Positions 53,094 to 62,267 of a DNA stretch of 64,000 nucleotides are shown piece after piece. The notes under the pieces are model-generated. The model saw only the letters and a list, made by a program, of their open reading frames with translations, searched no databases and was not told the origin of the DNA. Source of the stretch: Psychrobacillus psychrodurans. GTDB lineage: Bacteria > Bacillota > Bacilli > Bacillales_A > Planococcaceae. The number at the start of each line of letters is the position of its first letter. Position 1 is the stretch's first letter. The position numbers were made by a program, and so were the translations under genes. The stretch lies in NCBI RefSeq assembly GCF_027563345.1, contig NZ_JAMKBK010000001.1, one strand, 5' to 3'.

Positions 53094-53657
53094 TTAAAGG
53101 GGATTATTTTGTATAAAAAAAGTCAACACTGTTGCTTCTTTGTTCTTATCTGCTGAAAGAAAAATATGTGGTATATTTCCTTCGAAATAGGCGCTATCAC
53201 CTTGTTCTAAATAATGCAGCTCACCATCATAATAAAGATTGATAGATCCGTTAAGAATATAAATAAACTCGTCTTCCACATGAGTAAATGGTTCTACATA
53301 CTCAGCTTCAGGTAGGACGGTTACTATAACTGGCTCTACTTTACTGAAACGGGGACGATTGGCAAGTGCCTCGTAAGTATATCCAATCTCTTTATTTCCG
53401 ATTTTTAATTTTTTTTCATTGCTTTTAACTATTGATAATTTATTTTGAAGATTGGATTCCAAAAACCATGACAAAGGAGTATCCAACTCATGTGCTATTT
53501 TTGATAGAGTCGCTACAGCGGGTGCAGCTTGTCCATTTTCTATTTTTGAAATATGACTTTTTGTAAGATTGCATCTTTCAGCTAGATCTTGTTGAGTAAA
53601 ATTCTTGCTTAACCTAGCTTCCTTAACTTTTTTACCGATATTATGTTGAAGATAAAT
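53094..53657 (-). CDS. XRE-family regulator with C-terminal cupin domain, ATT start
   Basis: 187 residues. Helix-turn-helix domain (about 5-65): IGKKVKEARLSKNFTQQDL, CNLTKSHISKIENGQAAPAV. Cupin domain (about 110-185): EPFTHVEDEFIYILNGSINL and YFEGNIPHIFLS. No ATG, GTG or TTG lies in frame between an upstream TAG (overlapping the ribosome site) and the domain start. ATT at 53657 lies 8 bases after AGGAGG. The first 57 residues would be lost with the ATG at 53486, removing the whole DNA-binding domain. It sits just upstream of and co-directional with mvaA, so it probably controls the locus and senses an acid via the cupin. Confidence 0.82.
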   Translation of the reverse strand: MYLQHNIGKKVKEARLSKNFTQQDLAERCNLTKSHISKIENGQAAPAVATLSKIAHELDTPLSWFLESNLQNKLSIVKSNEKKLKIGNKEIGYTYEALANRPRFSKVEPVIVTVLPEAEYVEPFTHVEDEFIYILNGSINLYYDGELHYLEQGDSAYFEGNIPHIFLSADKNKEATVLTFFIQNNPL

Positions 53658-53829
53658 TGGGCTCTCCTCCTAAAAGTATGCTTGCGATTAATAATCATAT
53701 AATACATTAATTTTTCTCATTTGTAATTCTTTCAAAGCAAGTTCATATGAAAAAAGAAAACAACATAGCAAGGATTCCCTTAGTAATATTTAAAAGGAGC
53801 CTCAACCCAAATTTTAAGATGGAGAAAAG

Positions 53830-53872
53830 GATTGGAAGGAGCGGCAGACGGCGACTCCAGCGGAAATGGGAG
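53830..53872. repeat. Truncated copy 5 of the dispersed repeat (left half)
   Basis: GATTGGAAGGAGCGGCAGAC and GGCGACTCCAGCGG are present; the right half is missing. The surrounding gap 53658-54044 shows no gene. Confidence 0.6.
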
Positions 53873-54044
53873 TTGTTAGTATTTCACTTTTTAATATGCT
53901 TTTATGAATTGATTCAATGAGTTCAAAATTTGTTCGAAAGAATGAGAAAAAGACAGAACTATTATCTTAATTTAATAAAAATTATAACTCTAGAAGTCGT
54001 TGTAAGCCTTTAGTTTAGAAATGAAAATAGCCTGTCTTAAGCAC

Positions 54045-54533
54045 TCATTTATTCAATTTCCAAACGGCATAATTAAGACCCAATGCAAAAGCAACCCATC
54101 CAACATATGGAACCATTAGTGCTCCGGCTGTTTTATCTACTTGTTGAAATTCGTATGCCGTTAATGTAATGCATGCTAGCATAAGGGTAATTTCTACAAG
54201 CGCAGTTCCACGTAATCCCCATCGGAAAAATAGAAAGGACCATAAAAAATTCAAACCCAATTGTAGGTCATACAAGGGAACAGCAACTGGAGAGTCCTTC
54301 TTTTTTTGATCTACACGGTATTTAGCAATTCCCATTGTCGTGTAGAGTGTGGTCCAAACGATAGGAAAGACAGCGCCAGGGGGTGAGAATGATGGTTGTT
54401 TTAGTTTTTTGTATTTCTCCTGTGCATTTTTATTAGCAATCCAACCAGTAATTGAGCCTCCAATCACTGGTATAAGAATACTAAGTGCTAATTTTTTTTT
54501 ATTTATACGACCATTTACTTGTAGCAATTCCAT
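54045..54533 (-). CDS. tspO: TspO/MBR family membrane protein
   Basis: 162 residues, five helices. TspO features: KLKQPSFSPPGAVFPIVWTTLY near 40, LNFLWSFLFFRWG near 92, and the conserved Trp residues of the porphyrin site. Bacterial TspO binds and may photodegrade porphyrins under oxygen or stress. A GGAGG site precedes the ATG (AAGGAGGCTG). Monocistronic. Confidence 0.92.
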   Translation of the reverse strand: MELLQVNGRINKKKLALSILIPVIGGSITGWIANKNAQEKYKKLKQPSFSPPGAVFPIVWTTLYTTMGIAKYRVDQKKKDSPVAVPLYDLQLGLNFLWSFLFFRWGLRGTALVEITLMLACITLTAYEFQQVDKTAGALMVPYVGWVAFALGLNYAVWKLNK

Positions 54534-54668
54534 TTTACAGCCTCCTTGTTCTATTTGTTATTCCATTCCCTAAACCTTTCAAAATAATCTAGTTTTATCA
54601 AAGTAGATTAATTAGAAAAATTTGAATATGGTATAATTGTCAAGTTAAATACATAAACGGAGGCGTCT

Positions 54669-56057
54669 ATGAGACTTAAAATATTGCATACAAATGACAT
54701 ACATAGTAATTTTGAAAACTACAAAAAAATAGTTACTTTGATTAACCAACAGAAAGATGAAGACACGATTATTTTAGACGGAGGGGATTTTGCTGATTTT
54801 AAAAGCATTGAGCTCCAAGGCACAAGAGGTATGGCTGCTATAGAGTTATTAGCTGCCGCTGGTTACGATGCAATAACAATTGGAAACAATGAAATGTTCA
54901 ATGGAATTGACACACTAGAACTTATGGCAAGTAGCAGTCCGATTCCGTTTATTAGCAATAATTTATTAAAAAAAGATTGTTCATCTATTAATGGGGTAAA
55001 GCCAAGCGTTATTTTAGAAAAAAATGGGGTACGGGTCCTTATTACAGGGTCTTCCCCTGATATGGGAGTATTTAATGACGGGCTAGGCATTCATATGACT
55101 GACTACTCAAGAGCTATAAAAGAAGAGATATATAAAAACAAAGGTAAGTATGATATTTGCATTTTGTTAAGTCATATTGGCACCTTTGCAGATGAATCTC
55201 TTGCTAAAGAGATTAAAGAGATTGACATTATTATTTCTGCACATGATCATAAGTTATTTGAGCAGGCAAAGATTATAGATCAAACAATTATGAATAGCGC
55301 AGGTAATTACGGGGAACATATAGGCATTATGGAGTTAGATATACTAGATGGTAAAGTACATCTTGTCCATTCAGAGACTATTTCTACAAAGGATATAAAA
55401 GAGAGTGAACAGATAGAATCTATTTTAAGATATAGTAAAGAAAGAGCTATAGAAGCATTAAGTAAACCTTTGTATACAATAGAACATCCTTTGTGGCATG
55501 ACGTTGTGGAAGAAAATCCAATTTCTAATTTAATAGCTGACGGGCTGAAGGATATGCTGGGAACAGAAATTGGCCTTATCAATAGTGGTATTTGTAATGC
55601 GGGAATATTTCATGAAATGACACAAAAAAAGCTAATCGAGATATGTCCTTCTCCATTAAATCCAACTTCTTTTGAGATGCAAGGGAAGTATTTAAAGGAA
55701 GCATTGGAGCAGTCATTAGATGCACAAATATGCTTAGCAGATGGGAGAGGTCCGGGATTTAGAGGGAGATTTGTAGGGAGCCTTCATGCTTCGGGACTTC
55801 AAATAGAACATGACGGGAAAAAGATTCATGCAATATATGTGAATGGGGATTTGTTAGAAGAGGAAAGATGGTACATGGTAGGCAGCTCAGACTATCTACA
55901 AAGAGGGTCAGGTTATCCAAGTCTCATGAACAATCGTAATGAAAAATACTTAGCAGAAGAGATTAAGGATGTTCTTCGATTATATGGAGAAAAACAAGAT
56001 TTTTGTGATGGATCTTTCCTTCATAGGTGGAAAGAGGTTTCTAAAGTAAAGGGGTAG
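54669..56057 (+). CDS. yunD: Cytoplasmic 5'-nucleotidase-like phosphoesterase YunD-like
   Basis: 462 residues, the same length as B. subtilis YunD. The metallophosphatase domain (about 1-230) has ILHTNDIHSNFENY, ILDGGDFAD, TIGNNEMFNG and ISAHDHKLF; the 5'-nucleotidase C-terminal domain (about 260-460) has NPISNLIADGLKD and SSDYLQRGSGYP. No signal peptide, unlike UshA, so it acts inside the cell. GGAGG precedes the ATG. Five bases separate it from the P1 peptidase gene, forming an operon. Confidence 0.9.
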   Translation: MRLKILHTNDIHSNFENYKKIVTLINQQKDEDTIILDGGDFADFKSIELQGTRGMAAIELLAAAGYDAITIGNNEMFNGIDTLELMASSSPIPFISNNLLKKDCSSINGVKPSVILEKNGVRVLITGSSPDMGVFNDGLGIHMTDYSRAIKEEIYKNKGKYDICILLSHIGTFADESLAKEIKEIDIIISAHDHKLFEQAKIIDQTIMNSAGNYGEHIGIMELDILDGKVHLVHSETISTKDIKESEQIESILRYSKERAIEALSKPLYTIEHPLWHDVVEENPISNLIADGLKDMLGTEIGLINSGICNAGIFHEMTQKKLIEICPSPLNPTSFEMQGKYLKEALEQSLDAQICLADGRGPGFRGRFVGSLHASGLQIEHDGKKIHAIYVNGDLLEEERWYMVGSSDYLQRGSGYPSLMNNRNEKYLAEEIKDVLRLYGEKQDFCDGSFLHRWKEVSKVKG

Positions 56058-56062
56058 TAAAA

Positions 56063-57112
56063 GTGGATCCTAAAAAGATTAGACAGCGTGGTATAAAGAT
56101 TGGTAGATTACCTGTTGGTAAAAAAAACTGCATAACAGATGTAGAAGGTGTGAAAGTAGGACATATTACATTAGATAGCTCACTTGGAGGAGAAGATTAT
56201 GCTTGTACCGGAGTGACCGCTATTTTACCGCATGGAGGTAATTTATTTCAACAGAAAGTAGTTGGGGCAAGTTACATTTTAAACGGTTTTGGTAAAACAA
56301 CCGGACTTGTACAAGTGAATGAGCTAGGGCTAATTGAATCACCCATTATGCTAACGAATACATTTGGCATTCCAGCAGTTACTCAAGGGACACTGGAGTA
56401 CATGCTAGAAAACAATCCTGAAATAGGGGATTCTACGGGGACTCTTAATATAGTGGTAGGAGAATGCAATGACAGCCGGTTAAATTCTATTCGTAAACTC
56501 CCTGTTGAGCCAAAACATGCGATTGAGTGTATTCAAAGTGCTTCGGCTGATGTTTCACCAGAGGGGGCAGTTGGTGCAGGTAAAGGTATGATTTGCTTTG
56601 GATATAAAGGTGGCATCGGTTCTTCATCACGTATTATTGAAGATAATGATTCGGTATATACTATCGGTTGTATGGTGCTGAGTAATTTCGGAAGAAAAGA
56701 AGAATTTCAGGCTACTCAATATCAAGTAAATCAAATGAGAGATGTGCCTAATTTTCCTAAGCTAGCAGACGGGTCCATCATGATTGTATTGGCAACAGAT
56801 GCTCCCTTAAGTAATAGACAGCTTACACGACTTGCTAAACGATGCGGGATAGGCCTAGGTAGAACAGGTAGTCATTTTAGTAATGGAAGTGGCGATATAG
56901 TTATCGCATTTTCCACTGCACATCAAATACAGCATAATTCACAAGAAAGTGTGGAGGTAAGGCGGCAATTACGAGATGACCACTCAATTATGAATGATTT
57001 ATTCCAAGGAGTGGCAGAGGTAACAGAAGAGGCTATTTTAAATTCTTTGTCACAGGCTGTAACTACAACAGGGCGAAATGGAACGGTAGTTCATGCATAT
57101 CCTTTTGAATAA
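56063..57112 (+). CDS. P1 family aminopeptidase/amidase (DmpA type)
   Basis: 349 residues. DmpA-like Ntn hydrolase that cuts itself before its catalytic Ser, here probably in LATDAPLSNRQLTRLA near 255 (nucleophile Ser). Other features: CITDVEGVKVGHITL near 23 and the GAVGAGKGMICFGYKGGIGSSS segment near 169. The start is GTG at 56063 after GGGGTAG. Relatives release N-terminal D- or L-amino acids. It follows yunD closely. Confidence 0.9.
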   Translation: MDPKKIRQRGIKIGRLPVGKKNCITDVEGVKVGHITLDSSLGGEDYACTGVTAILPHGGNLFQQKVVGASYILNGFGKTTGLVQVNELGLIESPIMLTNTFGIPAVTQGTLEYMLENNPEIGDSTGTLNIVVGECNDSRLNSIRKLPVEPKHAIECIQSASADVSPEGAVGAGKGMICFGYKGGIGSSSRIIEDNDSVYTIGCMVLSNFGRKEEFQATQYQVNQMRDVPNFPKLADGSIMIVLATDAPLSNRQLTRLAKRCGIGLGRTGSHFSNGSGDIVIAFSTAHQIQHNSQESVEVRRQLRDDHSIMNDLFQGVAEVTEEAILNSLSQAVTTTGRNGTVVHAYPFE

Positions 57113-57116
57113 AATG

Positions 57117-57152
57117 AAGGCTGATCTTCTCCATGGAGATCAGCCTTATTTT
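57117..57152 (+). terminator. Terminator
   Basis: AAGGCTGATCT pairs with AGATCAGCCTT followed by ATTTTG. Confidence 0.85.
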
Positions 57153-57230
57153 GAATAAAGATATCATTTGGGAATTCAATATTGTGATGAATTTTAAATA
57201 ACAACATTATATTATAAGGGAGGTGTTTAG

Positions 57231-57773
57231 ATGAATCTTGTTGCTTGGACAATAGTTGTCTGTGAAATTGGATTTTGGGTTGTTATCTTACTAGGCCTTT
57301 TAATCCGCTATATGTTTAAACGTGAAAAACTAGGCTTATTCTTTCTGGCACTGACGCCTGTTATCGATCTTGTTCTTCTCATCGTTACAGCTGTAGATTT
57401 ATATAACGGTGCAATAGCCAATCGATTTCATGCACTTTCAGCAATTTACCTTGGAGTATCGATTGCATTTGGTAAAAGTATGATTCGATGGACGGACGAA
57501 CGGTTTCTTTATTATGTGAAAAAACAAGGCACGAGACCCATCCGGAAAACTGGTATGGATTATGCCTATCACTCTATGAAAGGATCTATTTTGCATCTTC
57601 TTGCTTATGTTATCGGTGCTGTAATTATTGTTGCGATGATCTATTTCATAGATGACACTACAAGAACAAAAGTATTATCCGGCACATTGGAACTCTGGTT
57701 ATTCATTCTCGGAATTGATTTTGCTATTTCAATTTCTTATTTCATCTGGCAACGGCCAAAGAAAGAGAAGTGA
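57231..57773 (+). CDS. Hypothetical membrane protein (180 aa)
   Basis: Five predicted helices (about 6-27, 36-56, 62-84, 117-142 and 150-172), with a basic cytoplasmic loop around 85-115 (DERFLYYVKKQGTRPIRK). GGGAGGTG precedes the ATG. No family recognised. Confidence 0.78.
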   Translation: MNLVAWTIVVCEIGFWVVILLGLLIRYMFKREKLGLFFLALTPVIDLVLLIVTAVDLYNGAIANRFHALSAIYLGVSIAFGKSMIRWTDERFLYYVKKQGTRPIRKTGMDYAYHSMKGSILHLLAYVIGAVIIVAMIYFIDDTTRTKVLSGTLELWLFILGIDFAISISYFIWQRPKKEK

Positions 57774-57787
57774 GCATACTGTTGTTA

Positions 57788-59917
57788 TTAAAACTCCAAT
57801 TTAATTTTACCTTCAACAAATGCTAAGTAGGCATCAAATTTTTGACCGTTTTCGGCTTCAAAACCTTTGATAATATTTGTTTTACCCTTTGTACAAAGCA
57901 TTTTTATTTGGCTAGGGGTTACTTTTTTCTTTAAAAAGAATCCATTAAATGTCTGAGTACAACCATTTTTATATTCAGTGCAACCATAGAAACTTTTATG
58001 TGCTATGATAGACCCTTTTTGACATTTTGGACATATTACAATTGGGTCTCTCTTAAATTTGGAATCATATTTTGATGCACGAGGCGCTAGCTTTATATCA
58101 ATTTGTTTTGTTTTTAATTGATTTGGTACTTCTTGCATTAAACTATGGATAAACTTAGCAATACTTCCTAAAAAGCGATCCATTGAACCTTCTCCATTAC
58201 CGATTTTTCGTAAATAGGTCTCCCATTTAGCTGTCATCGATGGACTAGCGAGAAGATTACCGTCAATTGCCTGACAGAGGACTCGTCCTTTATCTGTTAT
58301 GGAAACAATATTTTTCGTGACACTTATATAACCGTGACGTTTAATAGTTTCGATAATTCCGCTTCGGGTTGCTTCGGTTCCAAGACCCTCCACTTCTTTT
58401 AAAATCTCCGTTTCTAGTTTGTCTTCCACAAGCTTTCCACAGGTTTTCATCATGGCAATGAGTTGGCCTTCTGTATATGGCTTCGGAGGCATTGTTTTAC
58501 CTTCTTTAATACCAATATCGCTCTCGACCTTTTCCTGTTCCTGTAATGGAGGAAGAGGTTGTTCTTCTCTATCGCTAGTGGAGCGGGCAAACAAAGCCTT
58601 CCAGCCTTGATCTCGTTCCGTTTTTCCAGTAGTAAAAAAGGCTAGTCCATTCACATCTGTTATAACCTTCGTCTCTGTATATAAGTAGTCAGTATGAAAC
58701 ATCGCTAAAGTAGTACGAATGATTTCTTCATAAAGATTTCTCTCAAGACTCGAGAGTCCACCCAATTTAGCAGGGGTTGGGAGCTTCTTCGTTGGTATTA
58801 TAGCATAATGTTCCTGTACCTTTGAGCTATCGACATACCTTTTTTTAGGGGCGAATGAAGCAACTTCAAAAGTGTGACCAATAATCTGTTGATAGGATGA
58901 AACCTGAGATGCTATATAGGAAAACTCATTTGGTGTAATATGTCTTGCATCAGTTCTCGGATATGAAACTAGTTTTTTTTCATATAGTCCCTGCATTGTT
59001 TTTAGCACATCTGCTGGACTCGTTTTCCATAAACGATTGGCAGTTGCTTGTAATGTCGATAAAGAATGGAGCTGAGGAGGCGGTGTTCGTTTATCGATTT
59101 TTTCTATAGAAGTAATGACACCAGGAGAGTTCGGCTGAATAAGATGCCCGGAAAGGAGCTCTTGAATCTTTTCTCTGTTGGATTCCTTTGCTTTTGCTTT
59201 TCCTTTGTATTTCCCTTGTTCCGCTTGAAAGGTAGCTTCTATCTCATAAAAGGGTTCTGAAACAAATTGTTCAATTTCTAGATGACGTTGATAAATCAAA
59301 AATATAGTTGGTGATTGTACCCGTCCTATAGGAAATACTTCCTTAATACCTTGTCCTTGCAATAAAAGAGAATATAATCTGGAACCATTCATACCTACGA
59401 GCCAATCACTAATTTGACGAGCCTTGGCTTCGTCGTATAATAAAAGATCCTTACGATTATCCTGTAAATTACTGAAACCTTTCAGAACCTCATCAACCTC
59501 TAAAGAATTAATCCATAAACGTTTAATCGTTTGACCGCGGGCTCCGCTTTGATTGTATATACTATAAAAGATATTCGATCCTTCGCGGTCCACATCACAT
59601 CCGTTAATAACAGTATCAGTAGACTTGAGTAATTTTTTTACAACAGAAAACTGTTTAAATTTCCCTTTAGCAATCTGAAATTCGTACTTCTCTGGCAAAA
59701 TGGGTAAACTAGTTAAAGACCATTTATTCCATTTTGGATCGTATGCTTTGGGCTCTTTTAATTCAACTAGGTGCCCAATTCCCCATGTAATATAGGCACC
59801 CTCTGGAAAAATAGAACAAGGGTGGATCTCTAAATAGCCTTCGTGACGTTTTACTTTAAAAGCATCTGCATATGCTTTTGCCTGACTAGGTTTTTCGGCT
59901 AGGATGACCGGTTTCAT
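57788..59917 (-). CDS. topB: DNA topoisomerase III
   Basis: Type IA topoisomerase of 709 residues, relaxing and decatenating DNA. Toprim domain at the N-terminus (VILAEKPSQAKAYADAF, GCDVDREGSNIFY), catalytic Tyr in KKLVSYPRTDARHI near 325, and the C-terminal zinc ribbon CPKCQKGSIIAH-TEYKNGCT with Cys ligands. The ATG at 59917 follows GAGGTG; the longer frame from 59950 has no site. Size is close to B. subtilis TopB (727). Confidence 0.95.
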   Translation of the reverse strand: MKPVILAEKPSQAKAYADAFKVKRHEGYLEIHPCSIFPEGAYITWGIGHLVELKEPKAYDPKWNKWSLTSLPILPEKYEFQIAKGKFKQFSVVKKLLKSTDTVINGCDVDREGSNIFYSIYNQSGARGQTIKRLWINSLEVDEVLKGFSNLQDNRKDLLLYDEAKARQISDWLVGMNGSRLYSLLLQGQGIKEVFPIGRVQSPTIFLIYQRHLEIEQFVSEPFYEIEATFQAEQGKYKGKAKAKESNREKIQELLSGHLIQPNSPGVITSIEKIDKRTPPPQLHSLSTLQATANRLWKTSPADVLKTMQGLYEKKLVSYPRTDARHITPNEFSYIASQVSSYQQIIGHTFEVASFAPKKRYVDSSKVQEHYAIIPTKKLPTPAKLGGLSSLERNLYEEIIRTTLAMFHTDYLYTETKVITDVNGLAFFTTGKTERDQGWKALFARSTSDREEQPLPPLQEQEKVESDIGIKEGKTMPPKPYTEGQLIAMMKTCGKLVEDKLETEILKEVEGLGTEATRSGIIETIKRHGYISVTKNIVSITDKGRVLCQAIDGNLLASPSMTAKWETYLRKIGNGEGSMDRFLGSIAKFIHSLMQEVPNQLKTKQIDIKLAPRASKYDSKFKRDPIVICPKCQKGSIIAHKSFYGCTEYKNGCTQTFNGFFLKKKVTPSQIKMLCTKGKTNIIKGFEAENGQKFDAYLAFVEGKIKLEF

Positions 59918-60071
59918 GAGGACACCTCTTTTCGGATATAATAGAAACATTCGATCTTTTATTATCGCATAAATTCAGAAGGTTTTCTAATGGAATTGAA
60001 GTCCTTATTACTATGCCCATCAAAAGAAAGATTCCTTAAATGAACTTTGTGGTGTTGAACAGGCTCAACTA

Positions 60072-60101
60072 TTGAATTGATACATATCTTTTAAATATAG
60101 T
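60072..60101 (+). promoter_or_regulatory. Candidate promoter of an orphan transcript
   Basis: TTGAAT (60072-60077), 18 bases, TATAGT (60096-60101). It points right into a gene-free stretch that ends at a strong terminator. Confidence 0.35.
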
Positions 60102-60107
60102 AAAAAC

Positions 60108-60227
60108 TATACTAGGTCAATACATTGTATTTCCTACAATCTAGAGAAGCGGAACTATTAGTTTCTTCTCATTTTGGAATGCACATAAATCCAGATTTTT
60201 AATCTGTTTATGTGCATTTTTGTATTT
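60108..60227 (+). ncRNA. Candidate small RNA
   Basis: About 120 bases between the promoter-like sequence and a strong terminator. It has a hairpin GAGAAG-CGG-AACTA / TAGTT-T-CTTCTC (60144-60170) and then the terminator stem at 60179. No open frame of note and no rightward gene precedes the terminator, since topB runs left. The start is estimated. Confidence 0.35.
60179..60227 (+). terminator. Orphan terminator
   Basis: AATGCACATAAA pairs with TTTATGTGCATT, with an inner CAGATT/AATCTG stem, followed by TTTTGTATTT. No rightward gene precedes it. Confidence 0.85.
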
Positions 60228-60382
60228 CATGCCACAATATTTTACTTGTTGTCTTTTTAGTGTATGGATACCGATAGAAATAGATGTACTAGAATAGGCT
60301 TACATCTATTACTATATTTCATTTCATGAATTCGTTATGATAATTAGATAGTATTAGGAAAATAAAAAGAGGGTGCATAACA

Positions 60383-61078
60383 ATGTCAAAGCATATTCTA
60401 CTTGTTGAAGACGATGTATCAATTAGCGAAATGGTAGAGAAATATTTAATCACCGAAGGCTTTAGCGTTACATCTGCTTCAAATGGAGTCGAAGCACTGA
60501 ATAAGTGTAAGAGTACTTCATTTGATTTAATGATATTAGATATTATGATGCCAAAGCTGGATGGTTTAGAAGTATTAAAATTAATTAGAGAGAAAAGTGC
60601 ACTGCCGATTTTAATTATGTCAGCAAAAGATAGTGATGTGGATAAAGCAATAGGACTGGGATTAGGAGCAGATGATTATATTGCTAAGCCGTTTTCAATG
60701 TTGGAACTGTCAGCACGAGTGAAATCTGCAATTAGGAGAGCAACAATTTACTCGAATCATTCAGATAACAAGCAAGATATGTTGATATTCGGTGATCTTA
60801 CGATTGACCTTATGAACTTTTCTGTCATGAAAAACCAGCAAACTATAAAGCTTACTTCAAAGGAGTTCGCCATTTTGAAATTGTTTGCTACAAATCGTCA
60901 GCGTGTCTTTACGAAACAGCAAATCTATCAAATGATTTGGAACGATGAATATTATGGTGATGAAAATATACTAAATGTACATATAAGACGTCTTCGTGAA
61001 AAAATTGAAGACGATCCATCCAATCCACATTATATTAAAACACTTTGGGGTATTGGCTATAAGTTTGAGGGGGATTAA
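60383..61078 (+). CDS. OmpR-family response regulator
   Basis: 231 residues. Receiver domain with phospho-Asp in LMILDIMMPKLDGLEVL near 53 and Lys in IAKPFSM near 102; winged helix from about 130 (KLTSKEFAILKLFA, NILNVHIRRLREKIE). VanR/PhoP-like. Start ATG 60383 after AGAGGGTG. It is followed one base later by the kinase. The TAAGAAA sites upstream of the ABC genes are a likely target. Confidence 0.94.
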   Translation: MSKHILLVEDDVSISEMVEKYLITEGFSVTSASNGVEALNKCKSTSFDLMILDIMMPKLDGLEVLKLIREKSALPILIMSAKDSDVDKAIGLGLGADDYIAKPFSMLELSARVKSAIRRATIYSNHSDNKQDMLIFGDLTIDLMNFSVMKNQQTIKLTSKEFAILKLFATNRQRVFTKQQIYQMIWNDEYYGDENILNVHIRRLREKIEDDPSNPHYIKTLWGIGYKFEGD

Positions 61079-61079
61079 A

Positions 61080-62021
61080 ATGGTACTATTTCTTTCTATT
61101 ATTATATTGCTATTACTCATCGTTATTTCTTTCCAGTACCGTGAAAAAAAAGAGCACAATGCTTCCATTTATTATACTTCTCAAAAATTACAATCCATCA
61201 TCGCTGAGCAATCGGGAGAAAAAATTTTAAATATGACTACCAATAAGGAATTACAGCTATTATTCAATGAGATTAATAGGTTATTGGACCATAATCAAAA
61301 AGTTATTGCTACCCATCGTAAAATAGAAAACTCGACTAAGAAAATGTTGGCAAATATTTCTCATGATATAAAAACACCATTGACTGTTGTTTTGGGGTAT
61401 ACGGAAATGCTTCAACTTAACACTGCAATCAGTGAACAAGAACAGCAACGTTTGCTCTCAGGTGTTCATTCAAAATCACTTGAAGTCCTTCAACTAATTC
61501 ATCAATTCTTTGATTTGGCAAAAATTGAAGCTGGCGATTCGAATTATCCCATTACAAGGATAAATGTGAATGAAATCTGTCGGAAAAATATTTTATCTTT
61601 CTATGATATCGTAACGACAATGGGAATTGACATGCAAATCGACATCCCGGAATCAACAGTTTTTGCCCTTGGAAACGAAGAAGCACTGGACAGAATTTTG
61701 AACAATTTACTATCTAACGCCATTACTTACGGTGCCGAGGGAAAGGTAATAGGCTTAGCTATCGGATATGATGATAAGACTATTTCTATTGATATTTGGG
61801 ACCGGGGGAAAGGCATTGATGAACATCATAGAGATCATGTCTTTGAAAGAATGTACACCCTCGAAGATTCTAGGAATAAGTCGTTTCAAGGCAGTGGTCT
61901 TGGGCTGACAATTACAAAGCGACTAGTTGAAGTGTTGGGAGGTTCTATTCATTTATCAAGTACTCCCTATGAAAAGACTGTCTTTAGCGTGTCCTTAAAA
62001 AGGATAACCTATATGGAATAA
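61080..62021 (+). CDS. Sensor histidine kinase with short N-terminus
   Basis: 313 residues. One transmembrane helix (MVLFLSIIILLLLIVISF), no extracellular sensor, then a linker, a HisKA domain with His in ANISHDIKTPLTVVLGY near 97 and a catalytic domain (NNLLSNAITYG, DRGKGID, GSGLGLTITKRLVE). The ATG at 61080 follows GAGGGGG one base after the regulator stop; a longer frame has no support. Such minimal kinases often sense through a partner such as the ABC transporter that follows. Confidence 0.93.
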   Translation: MVLFLSIIILLLLIVISFQYREKKEHNASIYYTSQKLQSIIAEQSGEKILNMTTNKELQLLFNEINRLLDHNQKVIATHRKIENSTKKMLANISHDIKTPLTVVLGYTEMLQLNTAISEQEQQRLLSGVHSKSLEVLQLIHQFFDLAKIEAGDSNYPITRINVNEICRKNILSFYDIVTTMGIDMQIDIPESTVFALGNEEALDRILNNLLSNAITYGAEGKVIGLAIGYDDKTISIDIWDRGKGIDEHHRDHVFERMYTLEDSRNKSFQGSGLGLTITKRLVEVLGGSIHLSSTPYEKTVFSVSLKRITYME

Positions 62022-62029
62022 ACCTCTAC

Positions 62030-62132
62030 TTGTTTGACCAATGTCTTTGCGACGAGTAACCGCAGGAGCATATGTTTTCGCAGGGACGAGGAGGCTGAAG
62101 CCAAGCCCACGGAAAGCGAAGTGGTGGTCCTT
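62030..62132. repeat. Truncated copy 6 of the dispersed repeat (right half)
   Basis: Nearly identical to 11303-11390 (ACCAATGTCTTTGCGACGAG, then AACCGCAGGAGCATATG). It starts within the loop of the hairpin that is complete in copy 3, so the left half is missing. It separates the two-component genes from the ABC genes. The rest of 62022-62352 has only regulatory sites. Confidence 0.7.
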
Positions 62133-62267
62133 GCCGATTTTAGTATACAACTCTATGCACCAAAAATTGAGATTGTCTACAGTCTGTAAGAAGATATTTT
62201 GTAAATATTCTTCTTTTTTCGATTAATTGTGAGACTGACATAGGTATATACATACATATTTTTTACG

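Noticed and set aside
53094..53486. Cupin-only protein starting at ATG 53486
   Set aside because: The same frame continues upstream with a clear XRE helix-turn-helix domain and a perfect ribosome site at 53660-53670.
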